Positions 14,125-20,911 of a DNA stretch of 20,981 bases are shown one piece after another. Source of the stretch: CAIXMG01 sp964550225. GTDB taxonomy: Bacteria > Patescibacteriota > Minisyncoccia > Phycocordibacterales > UBA1006. A model generated the notes under the pieces. That model was not told the DNA's origin and searched no databases. It saw only the letters and a list, made by a program, of their open reading frames with translations. A program made the translations under genes and the position numbers. Each line of letters opens with the position of its first letter. Position 1 is the first letter of the stretch. The DNA is taken from contig CAZJXT010000005.1 in NCBI GenBank assembly GCA_964550225.1, positions 1-20,981 of the forward strand, given 5' to 3'.

Positions 14125-14502
14125 TTACGCAATCTGTACTTCGTGAGTTATATAATATTCTGTTTTATGAAGACTTCTCTCACATGTATTATTGATGAAA
14201 TCCCCTACAGTATACACTTGCCCACTTTTCAATCGAAAAGAGTTTCTAAAAAATGGATCCAATGTGAAAAAAGTTTCCTCTCTTTTAATTCCTGTGCGTA
14301 TGAAAGAAACATAGTCTTCGAATCGCTGAACCACAATTGGTGCACCGTGGCCGCTTACTACCTTGATCAACTCACCTGTTTTTAGATCGTGAGTATTTTT
14401 CAATGGATACATTTCACGGGTCACAAGAGTTATTTTTCGAGAACCAACCGATTTTAAAATGTCATAGAGACAAAGTAAATGAATTGTCATTTTGAACAAC
14501 AT
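14125..14502 (-). CDS. 125-residue protein, unrecognised
   Basis: This encodes 125 residues (121 if the second ATG at 14490 is used). The sequence is a mix of strands and turns: ITLVTREMYPL, then DLKTGELIKVVSGHGAPIVV, then KREETFFTLDPFFRNSF and SGQVYTVGDFI, ending in a polar tail with Cys109. There is no signal peptide or membrane helix, and the pattern looks like a small beta-rich cytoplasmic domain. I do not recognise a family. An extended -10 box lies 20 nt upstream of the first ATG, so the mRNA would have a short purine-rich leader (GAAAAAAAAGAAAAAGC), the only one of this kind noted here. It lies between two perfect-hairpin terminators. Confidence 0.6.
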   Translation of the reverse strand: MLFKMTIHLLCLYDILKSVGSRKITLVTREMYPLKNTHDLKTGELIKVVSGHGAPIVVQRFEDYVSFIRTGIKREETFFTLDPFFRNSFRLKSGQVYTVGDFINNTCERSLHKTEYYITHEVQIA

Positions 14503-14522
14503 GCTTTTTCTTTTTTTTCTGC

Positions 14523-14531
14523 ATCATACCA
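14523..14531 (-). promoter_or_regulatory. Extended -10 promoter of the 125-residue gene
   Basis: TGGTATGAT on the minus strand ends 20 nt before the ATG at 14502. It directly abuts the hairpin at 14531-14564, which terminates the preceding operon. Confidence 0.55.
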
Positions 14532-14564
14532 ATAAAAAAGCACTTTGTAAAGTGCTTTTTTATT
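14531..14564 (-). terminator. Terminator of the PG-binding/four-helix protein operon
   Basis: A perfect inverted repeat of 16 bp per arm (14531-14546 with 14549-14564), core GCACTTT/AAAGTGC, is flanked by runs of A and T. The stop codon of the four-helix gene overlaps its base. It adjoins the promoter of the next gene on the strand. Confidence 0.9.
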
Positions 14565-15105
14565 ATATCTCTTTAAACTTTTTCACAGCGAGCCAAATGA
14601 GTATAATGAGAGCAATACCTAGGATAACGAGTCGTATCCAATTATTTGCATCCGACCAATATTGAATTGATGCGATAATTAATGAAAAAACTCCTGCCCA
14701 AGAAAAACCAAGCGAAAGAACCTCAAAAGAAACAAAGAAACTTACAGTAAGAACTGCGATTGAAAGTGTAATAAGTACAATGAACACATTTCTGTTATAA
14801 ATACTATGCGATTCCGTATAATTTTTATTACATGTAAAATTTACATCACACCACCCTAAAGGATCACCGTTTTTTACCGCCTCAGTAACTTGTTTCGGAG
14901 ATAGTTGATTATTTGTCCACTGTCCCCCATTATTCACACACGTTACTGCATCATTTACTATTTGGTTCTGATTAGGACAATATGATTCAAATTTTGGCTC
15001 ACTATAAAAAGTAGCGATTACATAATGAAAGAATAAATTGATAACAATCACTAATGCTAAAGCAATAGCCCATTTAAGAAAATTAAATTTTTTTGATGAT
15101 TCCAT
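14563..15105 (-). CDS. Four-helix membrane protein with a Cys-containing outer loop
   Basis: This is a 180-residue protein with one membrane helix at about 11-32, an extracytoplasmic loop of about 70 residues, then three more helices at about 105-125, 128-150 and 155-175, ending in basic KKFKEI. The loop has exactly four cysteines (C43, C56, C86, C92), which suggests two disulfides, and a GGQW motif (60-63). Soon after the first helix it reads Y-C-P-N-Q-N-Q, which resembles Y-I-P-N-H-N-Q in the upstream gene product at the equivalent place. The ATG is 6 nt after the stop of the peptidoglycan-binding gene, so the two are one operon and may act together at the cell surface. I cannot name a family or activity. 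Confidence 0.7.
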   Translation of the reverse strand: MESSKKFNFLKWAIALALVIVINLFFHYVIATFYSEPKFESYCPNQNQIVNDAVTCVNNGGQWTNNQLSPKQVTEAVKNGDPLGWCDVNFTCNKNYTESHSIYNRNVFIVLITLSIAVLTVSFFVSFEVLSLGFSWAGVFSLIIASIQYWSDANNWIRLVILGIALIILIWLAVKKFKEI

Positions 15106-15111
15106 AAATTT

Positions 15112-15606
15112 TTAAGAATTTTTCTTTAACCATTCAACCATTTTTGTTAAACCTTGAGTTCCTACTTGTCCCGTCTGTGGAAGCCCTACGGCTTTTTGAA
15201 ACGCTTTAACATTTGTTTCAAGAGTTTTCCCAAAATCATTATCTACTTTCAAACTTTTTTTGAAATATTTATTCATGAACTCTTGAATATATCCAACTGA
15301 TGGCCCCTTTGATCCAATCTTAAGTACTGTTTTTGCATCGATTAATTTTTGAAGATTATCAACAAGTGTATTTTGTACTGCAAGAGTATTTACTGGGGTT
15401 TGTACAGGAGCCTGAGTTGTTACTGTAGGAACCGGTGGTGTATTAGTTTCTGGGTCTGTCTCTACATTTCGCAAATCACCAATTGTTTGATTGTGATTAG
15501 GAATATATTCAGAAGGATCTTTCAATCCTTCTACTGCAAAATATCCCGCTGTAATAAGTACTGCAATCCCTAAACAAGTAACCATAGTAAATGCGATAGA
15601 TTTCAT
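15112..15606 (-). CDS. Membrane-anchored peptidoglycan-binding protein (PG_binding_1)
   Basis: The ATG at 15606 gives 164 residues. An uncleaved-looking N-terminal helix (about 4-25, with Cys11 too early for a normal lipobox) is followed by a Thr/Pro-rich linker (50-80). The C-terminal domain (about 95-160) reads LKIGSKGPSVGYIQEFM...DNDFGKTLETNVKAFQKAVGLPQTGQVGTQGL, the classic order of PG_binding_1: G..G..V..lQ..L, D..fG..T...V..FQ, ...G.vg..T. It should bind the wall without cutting it, since no catalytic domain is attached. The frame could begin further upstream at 15624, but the extended -10 box 8 nt before 15606 fixes the start. It is the first gene of the operon with the four-helix protein. 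Confidence 0.85.
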   Translation of the reverse strand: MKSIAFTMVTCLGIAVLITAGYFAVEGLKDPSEYIPNHNQTIGDLRNVETDPETNTPPVPTVTTQAPVQTPVNTLAVQNTLVDNLQKLIDAKTVLKIGSKGPSVGYIQEFMNKYFKKSLKVDNDFGKTLETNVKAFQKAVGLPQTGQVGTQGLTKMVEWLKKNS

Positions 15607-15614
15607 ATATCCAC

Positions 15615-15623
15615 AGTATATCA
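15615..15623 (-). promoter_or_regulatory. Extended -10 promoter of the PG-binding operon
   Basis: TGATATACT on the minus strand ends 8 nt before the ATG at 15606. It is divergent from the secG promoter at 15631-15659, with only 7 nt between the two elements. Confidence 0.6.
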
Positions 15624-15630
15624 AGAATAC

Positions 15631-15659
15631 TTGAACAAAAAAAGTAGTTATGCTATAAT
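15631..15659 (+). promoter_or_regulatory. Promoter of secG
   Basis: TTGAAC (15631-15636), a 17-nt spacer with TGC extension, and TATAAT (15654-15659) form the best promoter in the window. It ends 7 nt before the secG ATG. The TTG of the -35 box could be mistaken for a start codon of a longer secG. Confidence 0.75.
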
Positions 15660-15666
15660 CTCAAGT

Positions 15667-15903
15667 ATGAATACGATTACTCATGTATTACCATGGATCC
15701 AATTAGCTCTCTCTCTTCTTTTAATTTTCTTTGTTCTTATTCAGCGCGCCGCTGATGGAATCGAAGGTAGTGCTCTAGGAGGAGGTTCAAGTAACATGAC
15801 TTATTTCGCCCGACGAGGTGCTGAAAAATTTATTTTTATTGCGACAGTTGTTGTTGCGATTCTCTTTGCTGTGTCAGCAATTTTACCTTTGCTTGTTAAA
15901 TAA
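15667..15903 (+). CDS. secG: Preprotein translocase subunit SecG
   Basis: This is a 78-residue SecG with two membrane helices (about 7-25 and 54-75). Between them is the conserved loop (ADGIEGSALGGGSSNMTYFARRG) that carries the family's GG and the F.RRGAEK.I ending. SecG works with SecYE in the membrane and assists SecA-driven export. The start at 15667 is chosen because the consensus promoter ends 7 nt before it; the frame is open upstream to 15631, but that TTG is the -35 box. It heads a unit with the peptide-binding protein (46-nt gap) and RNase J. Co-transcription is inferred from strand and spacing, since no terminator lies between. Confidence 0.92.
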   Translation: MNTITHVLPWIQLALSLLLIFFVLIQRAADGIEGSALGGGSSNMTYFARRGAEKFIFIATVVVAILFAVSAILPLLVK

Positions 15904-15949
15904 GAAACGTAATCTATTCTTTTATCACGCTTAATTATTTGTGTATAAA

Positions 15950-17683
15950 ATGAATAACAAACTATCCTTTGCGCAAAAATTGCGCCAAATTATTGCAAAC
16001 TTTTCTAAAAAAGAACGGTTTATTTTCGTTGCTTTTTTCATTATTCTTGTTGTCGGAATAATTGGTGGAATCATTCAGTTTTCAAATATATGGTCAACTA
16101 TTATCCCTCTTCACGGAGGATCTTACACTGAAGCTGTTATTGGAAGCCCTCGATTTATTAATCCTGTTCTTAATTATTCAGATACAGATAAAGACATTTC
16201 TACTCTTATTTATAGTGGACTTGTTCGTATTGATGAATCAGGAAACCCTGTTCCTGATCTTGCAGAATCATGGTCCGTATCTCCAGATGGAAAAAATTAT
16301 ACGGTTATCTTGAAACCAAAGTTAGTGTTTCATGATAAAAAACCACTTACTGCTGATGATGTTGTATTTACTGTTTCTAAAATTCAAGATGCGAGCATGA
16401 AGAGTCCTCTACGTGTTGCGTGGGAAGGAGTTGTTGCATCATCTCCTGATGATCGAACTATTGTTTTTACTCTTCAAAAACCATACGCTGGGTTTATCTC
16501 TCAATTAACATTAGGTATTTTACCTAAACATATTTGGAATACATTATCACTCGATGATTGGCAGACAACAATTTATAATACTGAACCCATTGGATCAGGT
16601 CCTTATAAACTAACAAGTGTTTCTCGGTCAAAAAATGGAATTCCTGAAGAATATCATTTTTCAGCATTTAAAAACTTTGCTCTAGGAAAACCCTATATCG
16701 ACAAAATTATTTTTAAAATTTATGCTAATAAAAATGATGCTACTGCTGCATTTGATAGTGGTTCAGTAGATGGAATCGCTCTTGTTACTGCAGATGCCAT
16801 AAATACCATTTCTAATCGATCAACAAATATTATCACCACTCCTCTTCCTCGTGTTTTTGGAATATTTTTTAATCCTATAAAAAATAAAATCTTTGCAGAA
16901 ACTGCAGTGATCCAAGCTATCAGAATAGGTATTGATAAAAATAATATTATTGAAACTATCTTTAATGGATTTGCTCAACCATTAGCAGGCCCTCTTCCTA
17001 CATCTCTAGATACCACTAAATCATCTCTCGAAGAGCGACAGCTTCTTGCGGGAAAAATCTTAGACAATGCTGGATGGAAAATGAATGAAGCAACAGGAAT
17101 TCGTGAAAAAACTATTATCAGTGGTAATGGAAAAACAAAAGTGACCACTCCTCTCTCATTTTCACTTTCAACAGTCAACACAAAAGAACTTGAACGATCT
17201 GCTGATATTATCGCTGAATCATTACAACCTCTTGGAATTGATGTTCACATAAAAGTTTTTGAGCTTGGAATCTTGAATGAACAAGTGATTCGCAGTCGCG
17301 ATTTTGAAGCCCTTCTCTTTGGTCAAGTTATCAAACACGATACTGATATTTTTGCATTTTGGCACTCGTCTCAAAAATCTGATCCTGGACTCAATATTAC
17401 TGGATACGCAAACAAAACGGTTGATACACTTCTTGAGTCATCAATAAAAGAATTTTCTTACAGTAAGCGGGCTTCTATGTATGACAGTATTGCTACCCAA
17501 CTTGGTAAAGATGCTCCTGTAGTATTTCTTTATACTCCTGAACTTATCTATCTCATTAATAATTCGATTCACCATGTTATTCTTCCTCCTATTGGTAGTC
17601 AGGAAAATCGTCTCGCTCTCATCTCAAAATGGTATGCGCACACAGATCATGTATGGAATCTCTTTGTAAAAAACAGTAATTAA
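15950..17683 (+). CDS. Peptide/nickel ABC transporter substrate-binding protein (SBP_bac_5)
   Basis: This is a 577-residue protein. A basic N-terminus (KLRQIIANFSKKER) is followed by one hydrophobic helix at about 24-44; there is no lipobox Cys, so it is anchored by the helix. The mature part is a DppA/OppA-type protein: GGSYTEAVIGSPRFINPVL, YSGLVRIDESGNPVPDLAESWSVSPDGKNYT, and the hallmark FHDKKPLTADDVVFTVSKIQD, continuing through GSGPYKL. It binds peptides or similar ligands outside the membrane for uptake or sensing. No permease or ATPase gene adjoins it, only secG and RNase J. GTG at 15941 is an alternative start; ATG at 15950 is preferred. RNase J follows after 4 nt, so the unit is tightly packed. 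Confidence 0.9.
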   Translation: MNNKLSFAQKLRQIIANFSKKERFIFVAFFIILVVGIIGGIIQFSNIWSTIIPLHGGSYTEAVIGSPRFINPVLNYSDTDKDISTLIYSGLVRIDESGNPVPDLAESWSVSPDGKNYTVILKPKLVFHDKKPLTADDVVFTVSKIQDASMKSPLRVAWEGVVASSPDDRTIVFTLQKPYAGFISQLTLGILPKHIWNTLSLDDWQTTIYNTEPIGSGPYKLTSVSRSKNGIPEEYHFSAFKNFALGKPYIDKIIFKIYANKNDATAAFDSGSVDGIALVTADAINTISNRSTNIITTPLPRVFGIFFNPIKNKIFAETAVIQAIRIGIDKNNIIETIFNGFAQPLAGPLPTSLDTTKSSLEERQLLAGKILDNAGWKMNEATGIREKTIISGNGKTKVTTPLSFSLSTVNTKELERSADIIAESLQPLGIDVHIKVFELGILNEQVIRSRDFEALLFGQVIKHDTDIFAFWHSSQKSDPGLNITGYANKTVDTLLESSIKEFSYSKRASMYDSIATQLGKDAPVVFLYTPELIYLINNSIHHVILPPIGSQENRLALISKWYAHTDHVWNLFVKNSN

Positions 17684-17687
17684 TTGT

Positions 17688-19694
17688 ATGAATAACACAC
17701 AACACAACTCACAACAAAATACTTCTGGGAAAACATTTTCAAGAAATTCAAACTATCGAACTCATGTATATCGAAAAGAAACCTCTTTGAATGATATTGA
17801 ACAAGCACTTGATCGAATGGCAATTTCTCCAGAAAAACAACCTCCTACTCCCCATCAAACATCAGGAGCTTCTAAATCACCCTTTCATGCAAAGCGATTT
17901 GATCGTGGATCACGACGAGGATCTCGTAAACCTGAAATTAAACGTTATGAAAGAACTGCAACTGATACTACTTCAAAGTTTGCAAAAAAACAGGATGTTA
18001 TTCCACCTCTTGCACCAAACGATGTTCGCGTAATTGCTATTGGAGGAGTTGAAAAAGTAGGATCAATCAACATGACCGCTATTGAATGCAATAATCAAAT
18101 TGTGGTTGTTGATGCAGGATTTCAATTTAGTGATGAAGACACACCAGGAATTGATTTTATGATTCCTAATACCAAATATCTAGAAGAGCGAAAACATATG
18201 ATTGTAGGGCTCGTTGTAACTCATGGACATCTCGATCATATCGGAGGACTTTCGCTTGTTTTAGAATCTTTAGGTAATCCACCTATTTATACGATGGAGT
18301 TCGGAGCTCTCTTGATCAAAAAACGTCATGAGGAATATCCACATCTTCCTGAGCTCAATATTAAAATCGTTGAAAAAGATGATGGATTTATTCCTGTATC
18401 TCCTGATCTCAAGGTAAAATTCTTTGGAATTACTCATAGTATTCCTGATTCTGCAGGAATAATCATTGATACCCCTTGTGGAGAAATCGTACTTACTGGA
18501 GATGTTCGCGTAGAAAATGATAATGGGATTCCTACTGCAGAAGAATATGAAAAATATGCTTTATTTAAAAACAAAGAAGTATTATTCATGACTCTCGAAT
18601 CTACTGGAATTCCGTATCCTGGATGGACCATTTCAGAAAAAATAGTTTCTGATACTGTTGATAAATTAATTCGTGATACTAAAGGACGGTTGCTGATCGC
18701 AACATTCGCATCTCAAGTAGAACGTATCGTTGGATTTTTGGAAAGTGCAAAACGTTACGGACGTGTTGTAGTTATCGAAGGACGATCAATGAAAACCAAC
18801 ATGGCAATCGTAAAACATCTCAATCTCACCAGTTTTGATCATATTGTCGATGTTGAAGATATGCATAAATATCCTCAAAATAAAATTATGATGCTCGTAA
18901 CCGGTGGACAAGGCGAACAGTATTCAATACTCGACCGTGCATCAAAAGGTGTTCATAAATTCCTTAAACTTGAAAAAACTGATACGATTATCTTTTCATC
19001 ATCAGTTATTCCAGGAAATGAAAAACGTGTTGATGATTTGAAGGATCTTCTTTATCGAAAAGATCCAAAAATTATTACGTATCAAGATTCTGATGTGCAC
19101 GCTTCAGGACATGGAAAACGAGGCGAATTGGAATGGATTCATAAACAAATCAAATATAAATGGTTCATGCCAGTACATGGAAACTATGCACGTTTGATGA
19201 TGCATCGAGATCTTGTGGAAGCTCTCGGAGTACGCCGTGATCAGGTAATCATTCCAGAAGGAAATGGGACTATTATTGAATTTAGTAAGAAAACAGGAGA
19301 AGTGACTATGAAGGTTCTTCCTGTGCGAGCGCCTCATGAAACTATTGCTGTAGAAGGAAGCCGCATTGGAGAACTTCAAGAAGTAGTTATGCGTGATCGT
19401 AAATTATTACTCGAATCAGGAGTGTTCAATATTTTTGCAGTAATTGATGAGAAAACAGGTACCTTGAAAAAATCTCCTGATATTTTTTCAAGAGGATTTG
19501 TTTACATTCGAGAAAATCAAGATCTATTTCACAAGGTCCGAGGCCTCGTAAAGAAAGTCATCGAAGATCGCATGGTTGATCCAAAATATTCAATTGATGA
19601 TCTTCGTGAAGAATTAATTGAAAAAGTAGAAAGATTCTTACTTCAAAAAACAGGTAAAAAACCTATTGTTATGGCTGCTATTGTAAGTTTCTAA
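17688..19694 (+). CDS. rnj: Ribonuclease J
   Basis: This is a 668-residue protein against the usual 550-560. The extra 105 residues at the N-terminus are polar and basic (RGSRRGSRKPEIKR), probably disordered. The metallo-beta-lactamase core has H179-G-H181-L-D183-H184, then H250 in THSIPDS and D272 in TGDVR. The beta-CASP part follows with GRSMKTN and FSSSVIPGNE. HASGHG (471-476) and PVHGNY (H497) complete the metal and phosphate sites; HGNY replaces the usual HGEY, and LESTGI stands for the usual DSTN. The RNase J C-terminal domain follows. It degrades and matures mRNA and rRNA as a 5' exonuclease and endonuclease. It starts 4 nt after the peptide-binding gene, with no SD. Confidence 0.95.
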   Translation: MNNTQHNSQQNTSGKTFSRNSNYRTHVYRKETSLNDIEQALDRMAISPEKQPPTPHQTSGASKSPFHAKRFDRGSRRGSRKPEIKRYERTATDTTSKFAKKQDVIPPLAPNDVRVIAIGGVEKVGSINMTAIECNNQIVVVDAGFQFSDEDTPGIDFMIPNTKYLEERKHMIVGLVVTHGHLDHIGGLSLVLESLGNPPIYTMEFGALLIKKRHEEYPHLPELNIKIVEKDDGFIPVSPDLKVKFFGITHSIPDSAGIIIDTPCGEIVLTGDVRVENDNGIPTAEEYEKYALFKNKEVLFMTLESTGIPYPGWTISEKIVSDTVDKLIRDTKGRLLIATFASQVERIVGFLESAKRYGRVVVIEGRSMKTNMAIVKHLNLTSFDHIVDVEDMHKYPQNKIMMLVTGGQGEQYSILDRASKGVHKFLKLEKTDTIIFSSSVIPGNEKRVDDLKDLLYRKDPKIITYQDSDVHASGHGKRGELEWIHKQIKYKWFMPVHGNYARLMMHRDLVEALGVRRDQVIIPEGNGTIIEFSKKTGEVTMKVLPVRAPHETIAVEGSRIGELQEVVMRDRKLLLESGVFNIFAVIDEKTGTLKKSPDIFSRGFVYIRENQDLFHKVRGLVKKVIEDRMVDPKYSIDDLREELIEKVERFLLQKTGKKPIVMAAIVSF

Positions 19695-19729
19695 TCATAA
19701 AAAAACCCTTTCAGGGTATTTTTTATGAT
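19694..19729 (+). terminator. Terminator of RNase J operon
   Basis: A hairpin with outer ATCATAAAAAA/TTTTTTATGAT and inner ACCC/GGGT (one bulged A) has the loop TTTCA. The 3' arm supplies the T tract and its last bases run into the extended -10 box of the next gene. Confidence 0.85.
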
Positions 19730-19734
19730 ATAAT
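19726..19734 (+). promoter_or_regulatory. Extended -10 promoter of the MFS gene
   Basis: TGATATAAT overlaps the last four bases of the upstream terminator stem. It ends 7 nt before the ATG at 19742, and only 1 nt before the ATG at 19736, so it decides the start in favour of 19742. Confidence 0.65.
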
Positions 19735-19741
19735 TATGGCA

Positions 19742-20899
19742 ATGAATGCGAAACATTTTCTCAAAAAAATATACTTGGCTGGATTTTTATTTTCATTTCA
19801 TACAGCGCTCACGGTATATATCAACTCATCATTTCTTGCTACAAAAATTCCTGAATCACTTATTGGAATATTTTACACAGCATCGGCTATTGTCTCTATT
19901 ATAGGACTTTTTATTATCCCTCGAATCATGAGTCGCCTTGGAAGCCGCATCGTTCTAGGAACTCTCTTGATAATCAATATCGGAAATATTCTTGGGCTTA
20001 TTTTTTCTCAAAATATACTCGTGATTGCCTTTTGTTTTATATTTTTCTTTGGACTTAATACGATTCTCTATCTGGGGCTTGATATTTTAATTGAGCATTT
20101 TGCAGATGAAAAAATTCAAGGAACCATTCGTGGAGCGTATCTCACAGCAAATAATATTGGTTTTATGATGGCCCCTCTTATTGCTGGGTATATTATTGAC
20201 CGATTAGGATTTGGATCACTCTACGGTTTCTCTCTTCTTCTTATTTTCCCAGTACTTATTATAATATGCTTACGTATTCCAAATATTAAACAAGCACATA
20301 TTTCTAAATTTAACCTTTTCTCTCTCATCAAAAAATTCCTTCGCGATAAACATCTTCGTTCTGTATTTATGGTAAATGGAACATTACAATTTTTCTATGT
20401 CTGGATGACTATTTATACCCCTATTTATCTTCATGAGCATGTAGGTATTGCATGGGACGATATTGGAATTATGTTTACACTAATGCTTTCAGCTTTTGTT
20501 CTTTTCCAATATATCACCGGTAAAATTGCTGACCAATTCCATTGTGAAAAATATCTTATGATGTTAGGACTTTTTATTATGGGAATCGCAACTTTGTTTA
20601 TTGTACGAGCACCCTTGTATTCACTAACAACACTTACTCTTATTTTATTCACTACTCGTGTAGGTGCTAGTATTGTAGAAGTAATGACTGAAAGTTATTT
20701 TTTCAAACAGGTACATCCTGATGATGTTGGTTCTATTGGTTTTTTTAGAAATACCTATCCATTTGCATCAATTTTTGCAACACTCTTAGGAGCAGGACTT
20801 TTACAATTTATTCCTCTTTGGTCATTTTTTATTATTTTAGGGATTATCGCTCTTTTCGGAATTATTATCATTATTCCGCTTACCAAAAAACCCTATTAA
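19742..20899 (+). CDS. Major facilitator superfamily transporter
   Basis: The ATG at 19742 gives 385 residues with about 12 membrane helices in two halves, split by a polar loop near residues 185-205 (FSLIKKFLRDKHLRSVF). The first half carries PRIMSRLGSRIVLG between helices 2 and 3 (an MFS A-motif form), then GTIRGAYLTANNIGFMMAPLIAGYIIDRLGFGSLY, a typical helix 5 with its GP-like turn. The second half has TGKIADQFHCEK in the equivalent loop. It should be a proton-linked exporter or uptake carrier in the cytoplasmic membrane; no substrate can be given. It overlaps the ABC ATPase gene on the other strand by 4 nt. ATG at 19736 is an alternative start, ruled less likely by the promoter position. 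Confidence 0.85.
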   Translation: MNAKHFLKKIYLAGFLFSFHTALTVYINSSFLATKIPESLIGIFYTASAIVSIIGLFIIPRIMSRLGSRIVLGTLLIINIGNILGLIFSQNILVIAFCFIFFFGLNTILYLGLDILIEHFADEKIQGTIRGAYLTANNIGFMMAPLIAGYIIDRLGFGSLYGFSLLLIFPVLIIICLRIPNIKQAHISKFNLFSLIKKFLRDKHLRSVFMVNGTLQFFYVWMTIYTPIYLHEHVGIAWDDIGIMFTLMLSAFVLFQYITGKIADQFHCEKYLMMLGLFIMGIATLFIVRAPLYSLTTLTLILFTTRVGASIVEVMTESYFFKQVHPDDVGSIGFFRNTYPFASIFATLLGAGLLQFIPLWSFFIILGIIALFGIIIIIPLTKKPY

Positions 20900-20911
20900 G
20901 GGTTTTTTGGT
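20882..20911. terminator. Bidirectional terminator between convergent MFS and ABC genes
   Basis: A perfect 13-bp stem, ACCAAAAAACCCT (20882-20894) with AGGGTTTTTTGGT (20899-20911), has a 4-base loop ATTA. The stop codons of both converging genes lie in and around the loop. Confidence 0.92.

Noticed and set aside
15631..15666. TTG start giving a longer SecG
   Set aside because: The TTG is part of the -35 box TTGAAC, and TATAAT follows at 17 nt; the conserved SecG begins at 15667.
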